Made by a program: the position numbers and the translations under genes
In this document: piece after piece, positions 12,401 through 20,536 of the stretch
Layout of the letters: each line of letters begins with the position of its first letter
Numbering within the stretch: position 1 is the first letter of the stretch
From: Mnemiopsis leidyi
Taxonomy: Eukaryota > Ctenophora > Tentaculata > Lobata > Bolinopsidae
Length of the DNA: 30,942 bases
Direction: 5' to 3'
Assembly (NCBI GenBank): GCA_000226015.1
Contig: JH155441.1
Coordinates: 282,921-313,862 of the forward strand
The notes under the pieces: model-generated
What the model was told of the DNA's origin: nothing
The model's input: only the letters and a program-made list of their open reading frames with translations
The model's database searches: none

Positions 12401-15400
12401 TGAATTTTGATGTTCTAATTAATTTCTGCGCCGCCGAGTCAACAAGCACCATGTGCACGTTAGCCAATTTCGCCGCATGCTTTGATTTCTTAGAACTAAA
12501 ACTTGTGCCTCTTGTCACCCATCTCGTTAAAAATTGACAATTAGAGGCGCAATTCAAAACTTTTCCACGCAATTTCATGGTGAGATTAGCTTGCTGTTTC
12601 AATCGCTTCTATTTTACGTTTTATATGCATTTGACTGTGCTTTGTCACATATTCTCCATTTAGGTAATTTATTATGATGTTCCTTTTCGACTGTGTATCC
12701 GATATCCTAGCTCTATTTCTGAATCATCCTCTCTTCAAAATCAAACGGAATGATCCATTTTGTCTCAAGCCACAGCCGAAGTGGCATCTTTTTGTCGATA
12801 TCAGTTATGATTTATCGGAGTCACGTTTTTATCTGCACTGTCGAGGAATCTTTGCACAATTGTGCACGTGAACACTGGTCACTGAAAGGTTTTAAAATCA
12901 TATCCGCCCCTCTTTGCACCTTCCTCGTCAAGAAAGGAGGTGATATTGTTAGTTTGGTAACCGCAGATGACGTCATTAATCACAGTTATTCTCCAGTAGC
13001 AGTAGCTATAAATATTGGAAATACCTCTTGGGAATGTACCATCTCATTTTACCTTCTATACAAGTTGTAGCCTGTATCTCCGTTAGTTCCCTCAAATAGT
13101 CCTTCATCAACTTCAAACATCACTATCCCGTTGATGTTGGGGATTCTAGAAACATCGACTGTGTGGTATTGTACTTGAAAGTGCTCATAATTAAAGGGGA
13201 CACCACAATCAATCCGTCGTGTTTGTTCACAGTTTTATAAAACAGCCTTGCTTGTAGTTTTCAGTGTGTTTAGTTTGAGCTTGTCCAACTTACTCGATGA
13301 TACTTAAAGAACCTGTCAACGATCAAGTTGTTTTAAGCGTGGCTTAGCTGAGTAAATGACTTTAGGTATATGACTAAAACCTACAAATTTGTCTCGAGTT
13401 TGTCCTAAGCTTCCTCGTTAACCTAGATATGTTACCCTATACTACAAACCTATGAATCTCGAGAGATGTCAGCGATTAACCGCAGACGTGGCTACAGTTC
13501 ACGGCATGTTACATGTAGAACCATAAAACCATGTAAAACCTATAAATCAGTCTGAAACTCTGAAGCCTGTCCCACTGACTCTAGATATGCGACCAAAGGC
13601 CTAGAAATTCCCTGATCTGCATTCCAAACAGCACGTCACACATGTCACGTGTTTCTGGCTGAGCGACCGATCTATAGCAGGACAACGACAAATTTCACAG
13701 GATAACAATTAGCGACACACGTGTCATGTGAGTGCACTGCAGTCACCTCTCATCACTCTATGTCACGGTTAATATTCGCTTTGTGTCCAAGTCCTCTCTA
13801 GTTCTCCACAGCAACTTCTTTACCGAACTGCATTCTTCATTTGTGATTTATAAGGTTGAGTTTATCGGAAATTTGAGTCCATAACATATGTACCTGTAAA
13901 GAGTTTTTCTTTATCGTCGAGTGCAAGTTTGTTCTAAACGTTTTCTTGGTTTGTTCATTATTTCATCATAACCAAGAAAATTATTTTTGTTCTCCGCCAG
14001 AAAAGAACGGTCAACGGCTAAAAGCACAGATCTCTTGTGATCAATGAAATAAAATAAGGATGTCTAATGAAAATTGAACGGTTGTTAACACAAGCATGGT
14101 GTCATGTCCCAAATAAGCTTTATCCTTGTGTTCACGTTATGAGGCCAGTCTTTTCCACTTATAGCGACCACACTTCCTCTCAATAACCAACCATCATCAG
14201 GTTTATTTTCGTTCGACCATCACTCCCCAAGCCAAAAACCTTGGTGGGACCCCCCAGAGTATTGACCAATCAGAGGACAGTTTTGTTACTTGATCAGCCA
14301 ATGAGAAGACCGGACCTTGTCTACCTAGGTCTTGAGAAACAACGCCAACTGAGATGATATCAATCAAATCAGTGATGGATAAGGTTAAAAATGCAGTTTC
14401 GTTGGCAGGCTCACTAGTTTCATTGACGAGCTAGGCTACCGTGGAATTATGGCCCTAGAAACTCTCTTCCGTACCTTCAGACGATTGCACTTTTTGTTAG
14501 ACTTAAGTTTTTAAAGTCTGGGTCTAAAGAAAGTTCCAAGTCTCGGGGTTGTAGGCAGTTATTTCATCATGGCCACTTTAATCTTCATACTGGACAGTAC
14601 CAACATCCAGATTCCAACTCAAAGATCATATTGTTCCGGATTGGTTTGCCTGTCTTCCAAGTTGGGTTGTTGATGGTCATTGCCAAGCACGGGGGACATT
14701 AGTCCGAGACAGATACTTCCAATTTCCAGCCAAGGGAGAGGTCGTGTTTGTCTCATCCTGCCTCTCTACGTGTCTCCAACTCACCATCTCTTTATGTAAT
14801 TATATAATTAGTTAATTAGTTGATACGATGAGAAACATTTCAATTCGCCTTGGCTGTGAAATAGAGCGTAAGGTAGTAATTAATGACGTCAAAGTGTACT
14901 TTAAATTAGTTTGAGTATGATATTCCCTGCCAATTAGATTTTTGGATGCGTGACATTTCATTATTCAATTGAAATTGGTCTGGTAATATGAGTTTGTATA
15001 AAGTCGTGAAACTTTGACAAAATTTATGTTGACCTAACTGCTACGTAGAGTGTAGACAGTTGCCTCAGCAACTTTTGCATGTAATAGTTTCCTATTCGTT
15101 CTTTTATATGTTTGAATTCCCAGCTGGTCAACCTTGGTTTAATTCTGATTAGGGTTTGCTTTCCCCTTGCATATAGTCGGAATTGTGTCTATTGATTCAA
15201 AAGGTTGAGGATTATTAACTATTTACTTTCTTATCACTGCGTTGTCACTCACTATAACAGTTTAGTGACATTTATACAATATTTTATATTTATGCAATTG
15301 TTAACCGGTATAATACTTCTTCATCCGGCATTCCGTAAATTTTTAATAGCTGAAACTCGTGACGATAGTTTGACATATCTTATAAGCTTTTCAGAGCCAT

Positions 15401-18400
15401 TAAGTAGAAATTTAACAACTGGTCGTTGTCGTTACAATCGTAGAAGGTGATGAAAATGTCCACGCCTCTTATACCAACTAAACGTTAAAATTAATTGCAG
15501 TAAAATTTAAACCGCTATTTGTCTTGAGGTTGGGTCTTGTGACAACTGAACTATAATTTCTTGGTGAATGGCCGAATGGGGGAATACTACTTGCTAGTAC
15601 TACTTGCTAGTTGTGTAGTATTTATACATTTCTGAGTCCTGACGTTTGTAGCAGACAAGACATCGTATAAAGGTCCATTTTCACGGCAGACCACATCGGT
15701 GGAATGCTTTGAAATACGTGAGATTATTCCAAAAACGCATTAACAGGCTCTATCCGGATGTTTCCATCGTTCAAATAAATCCTATTTTCTGTTCTTGATC
15801 TCATCAAATTTTGTCACCAAAACAAACAGCGATTCTATCTGATGACCAAGACCAGACAAACAGGGCTTTTCCAATTTTAGGGCTACCTCTATGTGTTCTT
15901 TTTTCAAGAATCAAGACTGAGCTGTAAATTGCTTTTACATGTTCATGCCTACTTTTCTTTTCACCATTAATGATTATTTCCTGTTGATTATGGTCGCCAC
16001 TTGCCGCCACTATGTGCTCTTAATTGGTTATTTAAACATTCTGATTAGCTTCTATCTAGAAATATTCCATGCCACCTTAAGGGTTTCTAAAGTTGCCACA
16101 TTCAATGAAATTAATCACGTGATTTGTTTTAGAAATAGAACATGTATATTATTGGAGCCGGCAGTTATTCACGCATTTACTATAATTATTATCAAACACC
16201 GTACTTTTTTCTACTTCGTATTGATCATATTGGCTTGTAAAGCCTTAACTAGTCTAAAAAGCACACAATTTTTATGTTACCAGATAAGTTTTCCTATAAA
16301 GTATAAAGTATAAAGTAAATATAATTTTCTAATTTCTATTTTCATTTCTAATTTCTATTTTGCTATCTTTGCTTGCTCATTATCGATAGTGATAAATCCT
16401 TATTTTTCCGCCCCTTTTCTCTAAGTTTGCCAATTCTCACCGTTCCAATGTAAAATATAGTGATATAGCGACACTTTTACTATACTCTACCACTATTTTT
16501 AGTCTGCCATAAGTATATCCTTCTATATATTTGCATCATGAGTGAACTTGCCACCGATCAATCCCCCGTCATCAAACCGCAGTCTCCTGATCAGAACGGT
16601 TCAGAGTAAGTTCAAACACAAGGAAATGTTGTTACTTGTTAGTCGAACACATGGAAATGTTGTTACTTATAAGTCAAGGAAAAGGAAAGATTGTTATTTG
16701 ATAGTCAAACAGAAGGAAATGTTGTTATTCATAAGTCAAACACAAGGAAATGTCGTCACTTGTAACTCATACTCAAGGAAACGTTCTCACTAGCCTCAAT
16801 AATTGTTGTGGTATGTTACTATTCCGCAAACTCATGCAGATTCTCAAGTCAATTACAACATAAACACATAGGGAAATGGCAACAATCTGTTAATGTGTTA
16901 TTTCATACTTAAAGTTAATATTATTGTGGCCTTTTTAAACCGGTTCACGGTGAAATCTAAAAGTCAGAATAACTTTCACAAATGCAATCGTAACATTTAT
17001 GACGCAAAGAATGCAGCACAAAAAATATTGAACTAGCAGCATTACATTGAATATTTAAAAAGTTAAAAATGGACATCAATAAATCTAATTACGACAAAAC
17101 TTTACCCCTTTGTTTCAGAACTGAAAGAACAACATCAATGCTGCTATCAAATCAGCCTAAGTAACTCCTTTCATTCTTTCAGATCAGGTCCCAAACCCTT
17201 AGCCGCCAAAGTTTACCAACCTGAAATCATTTCTAACCAGATCCATCATTTCAGAACTGGTGCAAAAACCGACGCTAAAAAACCAGTGAAGGCTGCGGCG
17301 GCTCCGCCCAAAGCGGGCACCGGACGAAACGTAAGTAAAAAGTAACACGTGACAACCCACGTGACCGCCCTAATGTTAGGATAGAGTTGTTGGCGTTACT
17401 CCAGCAACAACGCGCAATCGTCACACTCACTCACACGTGATGCTTTATTTGAGTTATGCTTCGAACCTCCGGCTTTTTTTGGGGCCGAGAGTTGATTTGT
17501 TAGACTTATTGTTTTAAACAGTTATTTTTTGGAATATTCTGATATTTTACAATGGTAAATGAGTAAATTTAGTGATGTTTTACTGCTAAGTGCTGACCAT
17601 TACAGTGGAATGGAATGACTCTAGATGATTAGTAGTGCATGGAAGGAACTCGTTTGCTATTTGATTGATTGAGGATTAAGCGATGTCCAAGAGTTTTCTA
17701 CAATTTTTATATATTTGTAAAAATGTACAAAAACATAGGTAACGAGCACCAAGCTGTAAAGCAGATGACAAATTAATTTACCATTTCTTTGAGTTTTTGA
17801 TGCATTATTCTTGACGCGTGTTTAAATTTAATGTCATTCAAACGTAAGTATATCTCTTATATTGAGTTTCTCTTTGGCCAAAAATTTAGAAAACTCTATG
17901 GAATTGGACAATAAGGTCCTATGTAGGATCTTTTTGCAGAGTTTCTCTTACAGCTGAAACTGGCTAGAGCTATGTTAACCTTGAGCGATCGCGAATCATT
18001 TTCTTTTATTTCGCGTATTTTTTTCCTGTAACATTGATATTGATAATATATCATTATTTTTGACATTATTTGATTAATTAAAGATATTTTATATAATTTG
18101 ATATAACGCTCAATGTTATTGATTTTACAAAATATAACGAAGGTTTATTTTTTGTTCAGAACCAATATTCTCATCTAAAGAAGCATAAATTTTCATTTCG
18201 AAATGAGAGAGCAACATATTTTAGTCGGTTTTATTTCTCATCGTCTTACAGTGCATCCTCGATTTTGTAGAATTCAAAAGTTACAAATATGAATTTAATT
18301 GTAAATTTGTTTGGCATTTTAGCCAATTTATATTCGCTTGCCATAATCAATTTACCTTTTTTCCTCTTCATAACTGAGGATTAACTGTTCATTTCGAAAT

Positions 18401-19474
18401 AGTGCTACGTTCGATTTAACAATTCTTCTCAATATATTTTGTAAGCAGCACAATCAATATCAGTCCGAACAATCATTATAAATCATCAACCTGCACAAGA
18501 TGGAGGATGCACTGTAATTTCAAATTATTAATATTTATTCAAACAAACCCTAACTGACATCCCCTAGAGGCACGCGCTAAGACGAGATACTCCGGTGGTA
18601 AGTTTAACGCTCCGGACTCCTTATATGGTCATAATATGTGCTGCCGGATTCCTTATATGGGCATAATATGTGCTTCCATGTTTGGTCATGATACGTGCTG
18701 CCATATTTAATTTTAGGCATACTATGTGCTGTCATATAATTCATTAAGGCATAATACGTGCTAGTGTACTTCTGTTACTGGTCATCGATAATTGAGTGTT
18801 ACCACATAACATACTTTGTTATCGTGTTTTTTAAATGACGATAACAGAGGAAAATCATTGCTTCAGAAATAGGCTTTGGCTTGGTCATTGTTCATGTTTA
18901 TATTGAACTGTTAAATACCGTATTTGATAACTATGAGAAGTGGGCAGGTCGAAGAACAAGCAACAGCAATTCTAATTGTATTAATCCAAATTCTCGTTTT
19001 TGTTTGATATTGAGAATCACCTAAAAATTTCACTACTGGTACTTCTCCCGCCAATAGTAATAAAATTTGACATATTTGTGCAATTTCATGTTCTTTCTGA
19101 CTTTTCTATTTTTTTCTGTAACTTTGCAAGTTCTCGGCGAAGAATGGAGATCATTTAGATAAATGACTTAGATTATCAACCCAATATATTCCCCTAGTTT
19201 ACCAGCAACCAGCCCCTGATCAACATAACGTCTAATGGTCGACTGAACAGTCTTCTAGACGGAATAGAAGACAATATGGACGAGGAAGGCTGAGAATCGT
19301 ATGTCCAGAAATAGTTCATTCACATAAAAACTTGGGTTTTTTAAACTTTTTACCAATATTTTAATTTTAATAAGATTTTTCCATACGAGCCACAAACTTG
19401 AAAGTTTATACTTTAGAACTCCTAAACCGCTCTATTTCAGGGAAGACGTCAAAAAAGAAAAGGATAAGATCTAA
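3..19474 (+). CDS. Acidic / coiled-coil / Lys-Ala-Pro-rich protein, 3' part of gene (11 exons)
   Basis: I do not recognise the family. Exons inferred from GT/AG sites and matching phases are 3-482, 1347-1502, 1679-1735, 2271-2438, 3039-3270, 3846-3923, 4181-4217, 17255-17330, 18568-18597, 19198-19298 and 19441-19474. They give at least 469 codons up to a TGA at 19291. In order the protein has an acidic Glu/Pro/Ser-rich segment (exon 1), an amphipathic Glu/Lys/Leu coiled coil (end of exon 1, exon 2), and a basic low-complexity segment with TPSKTPAK-like and AAKPA-like repeats (exons 3-8). It ends with a non-repetitive stretch and an acidic tail (exons 9-11). The composition resembles histone H1 tails, neurofilament-H or MAP projection/binding domains, so microtubule or chromatin binding is possible but is inference from composition only. 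The start codon lies upstream of the window. Confidence 0.7.
483..1346 (+). other. Intron 1, with degenerate TGTACA-rich tract
   Basis: The sequence is AT-rich with no coding signal. Positions 740-815 are palindromic ATTAAT/TTGATAA-like sequence. Positions 955-1120 hold a degenerate repeat of gtacactgtaaa/tgtaca words, described separately. Confidence 0.6.
955..1120. repeat. Degenerate TGTACA / ACACTGTAA repeat with hairpin
   Basis: Words such as TGTACA, ACAGTGTAC and TACACTGTAA recur on both strands across about 165 bp. Positions 987-1009 form a perfect stem: TACACTGTAA, loop GAT, TTACAGTGTA. This looks like a decayed inverted or tandem simple repeat. Confidence 0.55.
1347..1502 (+). CDS. 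Exon: coiled-coil segment
   Basis: The exon has 52 codons and is phase 0 at both ends (acceptor ctgaccag, donor gttggt). It begins ELKQEIANRD and contains LTELLAKIADL and LMEKLQTEK, with hydrophobic residues at heptad-like spacing. It therefore extends the EAARRRKE helix of the preceding exon. A dimerising coiled coil is the simplest reading. Confidence 0.75.
1679..1735 (+). CDS. Exon: helix to basic transition
   Basis: This is a 19-codon exon, phase 0 to phase 0, with acceptor cattcaag and donor gtaggt. It starts EKEAARAAKAAE and moves into TPAKKSA, so it joins the coiled coil to the Lys/Ala/Pro-rich segment. Confidence 0.75.
1736..2270 (+). other. Intron 3
   Basis: I see no gene. One CACGTG lies at 1841-1846. 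A pyrimidine-rich tract (about 2215-2265) precedes the next acceptor. Confidence 0.6.
2271..2438 (+). CDS. Exon: Thr/Pro/Lys-rich basic repeat
   Basis: This 56-codon exon is phase 0 to phase 0 (acceptor atcttaccag, donor gtttgt). It carries TPAK, TPTKTPSKTPAK and PPKANGKPP blocks. Such S/T-P-x-K sites are typical proline-directed kinase targets in MAPs and H1; regulation by them is inferred. Confidence 0.75.
2439..3038 (+). other. Intron 4, containing a pogo-like MITE
   Basis: This is noncoding, AT-rich sequence. It holds the terminal-inverted-repeat element at 2747-2841 that is listed separately. Confidence 0.6.
2747..2841. mobile_element. Pogo/Tigger-like MITE with TA target duplication
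   Basis: The left end CAGTAAAACCTC (2747-2758) and right end GAGGTTTTACTG (2830-2841) are perfect inverted repeats, flanked by TA at 2745-2746 and 2842-2843. The inverted match extends to 16 bp with the flanks. The internal words ctcgattaaccg and ccggcc recall the CTCGATTA-CCG subterminal repeats of Tigger/pogo elements. At 95 bp it is non-autonomous. The family name is inferred from the TIR and the TA duplication. Confidence 0.75.
3039..3270 (+). CDS. Exon: Lys/Ala/Pro repeat (H1-tail-like)
   Basis: The acceptor is attttcag and the phase changes from 0 to 1. The exon encodes tandem AAKPA/AAKSA/ADKSA units and TKTPTKT, then DDKKKPLTN. There are two usable donors: gtacgg after 3270 and gtaaac after 3276. 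Both leave phase 1, so the choice only adds two residues. The low-complexity basic content matches histone H1 C-terminal tails. Confidence 0.75.
3271..3845 (+). other. Intron 5, with AGAACAA/TTGTTCT words
   Basis: From 3385 to 3600 the words GTTCT, AGAACAA and TATTAGAACAAC recur, including the inverted pair AGAACA-5 nt-TGTTCT near 3432-3450. This reads as a degenerate repeat. The 5-nt spacer is not the 3-nt spacer of steroid receptor sites. No coding signal is visible. Confidence 0.5.
3846..3923 (+). CDS. Exon: basic Lys/Pro/Ala segment
   Basis: This 78-nt exon is phase 1 to phase 1 (acceptor atttcag, donor gtaaaa). It encodes ATKPATPTKKPAAVNGEKK and then TPSKT, continuing the basic low-complexity segment. 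Confidence 0.75.
4181..4217 (+). CDS. Exon: short basic segment before the 13-kb intron
   Basis: This 37-nt exon is phase 1 to phase 2 (acceptor gtattttcag, donor gtaagt). It encodes VKSATKAAASP plus two bases of a Lys codon. That codon is completed by the A that starts exon 17255-17330. Confidence 0.7.
4754..4803. promoter_or_regulatory. E-box / CRE cluster
   Basis: Two copies of the 10-bp palindrome GTCACGTGAC (4754-4763, 4775-4784), an overlapping TGACGTCA (4781-4788) and CCACGTGG (4796-4803) lie within 50 bp. These match binding sites of bHLH-zip factors (USF, TFEB/MITF type) and CREB/ATF. Function is inferred from motif density. Confidence 0.5.
5332..5506. promoter_or_regulatory. Promoter-like module: three E-boxes, X-box, two CCAAT boxes
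   Basis: CACGTG occurs at 5332, 5395 and 5459. An RFX-type X-box GTTGCCATGGACAC lies at 5347-5360. Inverted CCAAT (ATTGG) occurs at 5443 and 5484, and a CRE-like TGACGTCC ends the module at 5506. E-box, X-box, NF-Y and CRE together are typical of CpG-type or ciliary gene promoters. No exon is identified downstream. Confidence 0.45.
7038..7089. promoter_or_regulatory. E-box plus two inverted CCAAT boxes
   Basis: CACGTGAC starts at 7038. The near-identical words CTGATTGGT follow, with ATTGG at 7063 and 7085, 22 bp apart. This is an NF-Y/bHLH-zip type arrangement. It is candidate only. Confidence 0.35.
10148..10180. promoter_or_regulatory. ATTGG / X-box / E-box module
   Basis: ATTGG (10148-10152) runs into the X-box-like palindrome GCTACCATGGCAAC (10152-10165), followed by TCACGTGAC (core at 10175-10180). 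It has the same three motif types as the 5.3-kb module, compressed into 33 bp. Confidence 0.45.
11508..11556. promoter_or_regulatory. Three perfect CRE palindromes
   Basis: TGACGTCA occurs at 11508-11515, 11533-11540 and 11549-11556. The last two sit in a short duplication of GTTGCTATGACGTCA. This is a consensus CREB/ATF site array. Confidence 0.5.
12094..12326. promoter_or_regulatory. Dense E-box / CCAAT island
   Basis: Five CACGTG (12094, 12136, 12154, 12243, 12282) and four ATTGG (12120, 12226, 12267, 12322) lie within 233 bp. The stretch is also more GC-rich than its surroundings. It looks like a promoter or enhancer core. I cannot see which transcript it would drive. Confidence 0.5.
16538..16605 (+). 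CDS. Possible alternative first exon of the upstream gene
   Basis: An ATG opens 22 codons (MSELATDQSPV then IKPQSPDQNGS) and ends at a consensus donor gtaagt in phase 2. That is the phase needed by the acceptors at 17119, 17183 and 17255. Spliced to exon 17255-17330 it would give a short protein with only the C-terminal part of the main product. A TATATAT lies only about 13 bp before the ATG, too close for a normal core promoter, so support is phase and donor only. Confidence 0.3.
16608..16795. repeat. 31-bp minisatellite, about six degenerate copies
   Basis: The unit is approximately AGTCAAACACAAGGAAATGT followed by TGTTACTTGTA. Copies are 31-32 bp with scattered differences. The array begins within the donor-proximal intron sequence after 16605. 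Confidence 0.75.
17119..17160 (+). CDS. Candidate in-frame cassette exon (42 nt)
   Basis: It has a good acceptor (cctttgtttcag) and donor (gtaact), is phase 2 at both ends and has no stop. It encodes TERTTSMLLSNQP and would insert 14 residues between exons 4181-4217 and 17255-17330. Confidence 0.4.
17183..17254 (+). CDS. Candidate 5' extension of exon 8 (alternative acceptor)
   Basis: The acceptor tcattctttcag at 17182 is stronger-looking than the one at 17254. The intervening 72 nt are open and keep frame, adding SGPKPLAAKVYQPE and ten further residues. It is either an alternative or the main 5' boundary of this exon. Confidence 0.45.
17255..17330 (+). CDS. Exon: last basic segment
   Basis: This exon is phase 2 to phase 0, with acceptor catttcag and donor gtaagt. 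It encodes TGAKTDAKKPVKAAAAPPKA and GTGRN, matching the Lys/Ala/Pro composition of the exons 13 kb upstream. Its first base completes their split Lys codon. Confidence 0.75.
17331..18567 (+). other. Intron 8
   Basis: CACGTG occurs three times close to the donor (17346, 17358, 17434). The rest is AT-rich and contains the 266-bp inverted-repeat element at 18249-18514. No coding signal is visible. Confidence 0.6.
18249..18514. mobile_element. MITE with CAGTGCATCCTC terminal inverted repeats
   Basis: CAGTGCATCCTC (18249-18260) and its perfect inverse GAGGATGCACTG (18503-18514) are flanked by TA on both sides. Similarity continues inward to about 20 bp with two mismatches. The end resembles the 2747-2841 element (CAGTnnAnCCTCGATT), so both may belong to the pogo/Tigger type. 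The AT-rich interior has no ORF. Confidence 0.7.
18568..18597 (+). CDS. Exon: 10-codon exon
   Basis: The acceptor is catcccctag, the donor is gtaagt and both ends are phase 0. It encodes RHALRRDTPV. A second AG two bases downstream would shift the frame and lead to an early stop in the next exon. The first AG is therefore chosen. Confidence 0.55.
18598..19197 (+). other. Intron 9
   Basis: From about 18605 to 18770 a degenerate repeat of ccttatatgggcataatatgtgctgcc-like words occurs about four times. The rest is AT-rich and shows nothing further. Confidence 0.5.
19198..19298 (+). CDS. Exon: C-terminal region with in-frame TGA
   Basis: The acceptor is ttcccctag and the start is phase 0. It encodes FTSNQPLINITSNGRL, then a DGIEDNMDEEG acidic end and TGA at 19291-19293. 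The exon continues two more codons' worth (GAA TC) to a donor gtatgt. If the TGA terminates, the remaining intron lies in the 3' UTR only 5 nt after the stop. Confidence 0.6.
19441..19474 (+). CDS. Terminal exon segment in frame after the TGA
   Basis: The acceptor is ctctatttcag. Joined to TC|, the frame reads SEDVKKEKDKI then TAA at 19472-19474. It keeps the highly charged character of the preceding tail. It is coding only if the TGA is read through, edited or an assembly error; otherwise it is 3' UTR. Confidence 0.4.
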
Positions 19475-20245
19475 CCGAATCAAGACTGATCAAGATCATC
19501 AAGATTAACGTCCACGTCGAAACTGCACTGCGAGCTCTGATCGCCGAATCTTTGACTGTCCGCGTATTTGTACACACATATCGATTATCGGGTCAATGTG
19601 ATGTGTTTCCTTGCCCAAATTCGAAATGAACAAACTGTTTCACTGCTAAAGTACAGACGGTTCAGATCGTAGAAAAAGTGCAACAGTTTTAGAATCACAA
19701 GCAAAAAAATATGTGCGAAAATTAACGTTCATCGGTCATAATAGGGAAAAAAAGTTGGTGATTCAGATAACTACGTATGAACTTGAGGATGAATTTTACA
19801 AGGCCTTGCAGAGCGGATAAGTCTAGATGGCCAAGTCTTAATCTTTTAATCTGGCAAGTTGTTATCTAAAAAAGATTTTATTATCAAACATGCTTGTGTT
19901 GCCTATCTTAAAAAGAAGGTGATGTTCTCTTTCATCATAATTTTTGCCCAGAACATGTTTGGTTTGAATATGTTAGTCTAAAATTATTTCATGAACTCAC
20001 ATTTGATAGATTTAACTTATTACTGATTGCTAGATTATTGCACGACTAATATAATCTAAAGCTCATTTGGGAGGTTTGCTTATGATATTTTATTATGTAG
20101 TGATATGTTCCTGTTAAAAAGGATCACTAATAATTTATAGAGCTACTACTCAAAGGTTAAAATTAGAAAATTGTAATTGTATGATCGTTAAAACATCGCA
20201 TTCGCAAGTTTTAAATTTATGCCAGATAAAACTTGTTTCATTTTA
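19475..20245 (+). other. 3' UTR and intergenic AT-rich sequence
   Basis: I found no canonical AATAAA or ATTAAA downstream of the stop in this stretch, so the transcript end is not placed. There is no other coding signal. Confidence 0.4.
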
Positions 20246-20250
20246 TTCCC

Positions 20251-20536
20251 TCTCAAGTCTCATCAGTCTAACTCTTATCAGTCTCACTCTCATCAGTCTC
20301 ACTCTTATCAGTCTCATTCTCATCAGTCTCACTCTCCTCAGTCTCCTCGCTCTCATCAGTCTCACTCTCATCAGTCTCACTCTCATCAGTATCACTCTCA
20401 TCAGTCTCATTCACATCAGTCTCACTCTCATAAGTCTCACTCTCATCAGTCTCACTCTCATCAGTCTCACTCTCATCAGTCTCACTCTCATCGGTCTCAC
20501 TCTCATCAGTCTCACTCACATCAGTCTCACTCTCTC
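20251..20536. repeat. 15-bp tandem repeat (CATCAGTCTCACTCT)n
   Basis: About 19 copies with few substitutions, running into an assembly gap. Because 15 is a multiple of 3, several frames are open. The + strand encodes HQSHS or SLTLI units and the - strand acidic DESET units. The array probably continues through the gap. Confidence 0.9.

Larger units (their letters stand above)
4218..17254 (+). other. Intron 7 (13 kb), rich in E-box, CCAAT and CRE motifs
   Basis: I see no convincing protein gene here. Open frames of 60-124 codons (for example 9370-9669, 12750-13070, 15939-16313) have no recognisable domain. CACGTG is repeated far more than expected, in places clustered with ATTGG/CCAAT, TGACGTCA and X-box-like motifs (separate entries). 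At its 3' end are alternative exons of the host gene and a 31-bp minisatellite. Small local duplications occur at about 7721-7758 (tgatccagctccgccac twice) and about 15587-15613 (tactacttgctag twice). Confidence 0.6.

Noticed and set aside
12750..13070. 106-codon + strand ORF in intron 7
   Set aside because: It overlaps another frame of similar length, has no domain and lies in unique noncoding-like sequence.
15939..16313. 124-codon + strand ORF in intron 7
   Set aside because: Hydrophobic and AT-rich, with no domain, no splice context and no match I recognise; probably chance.
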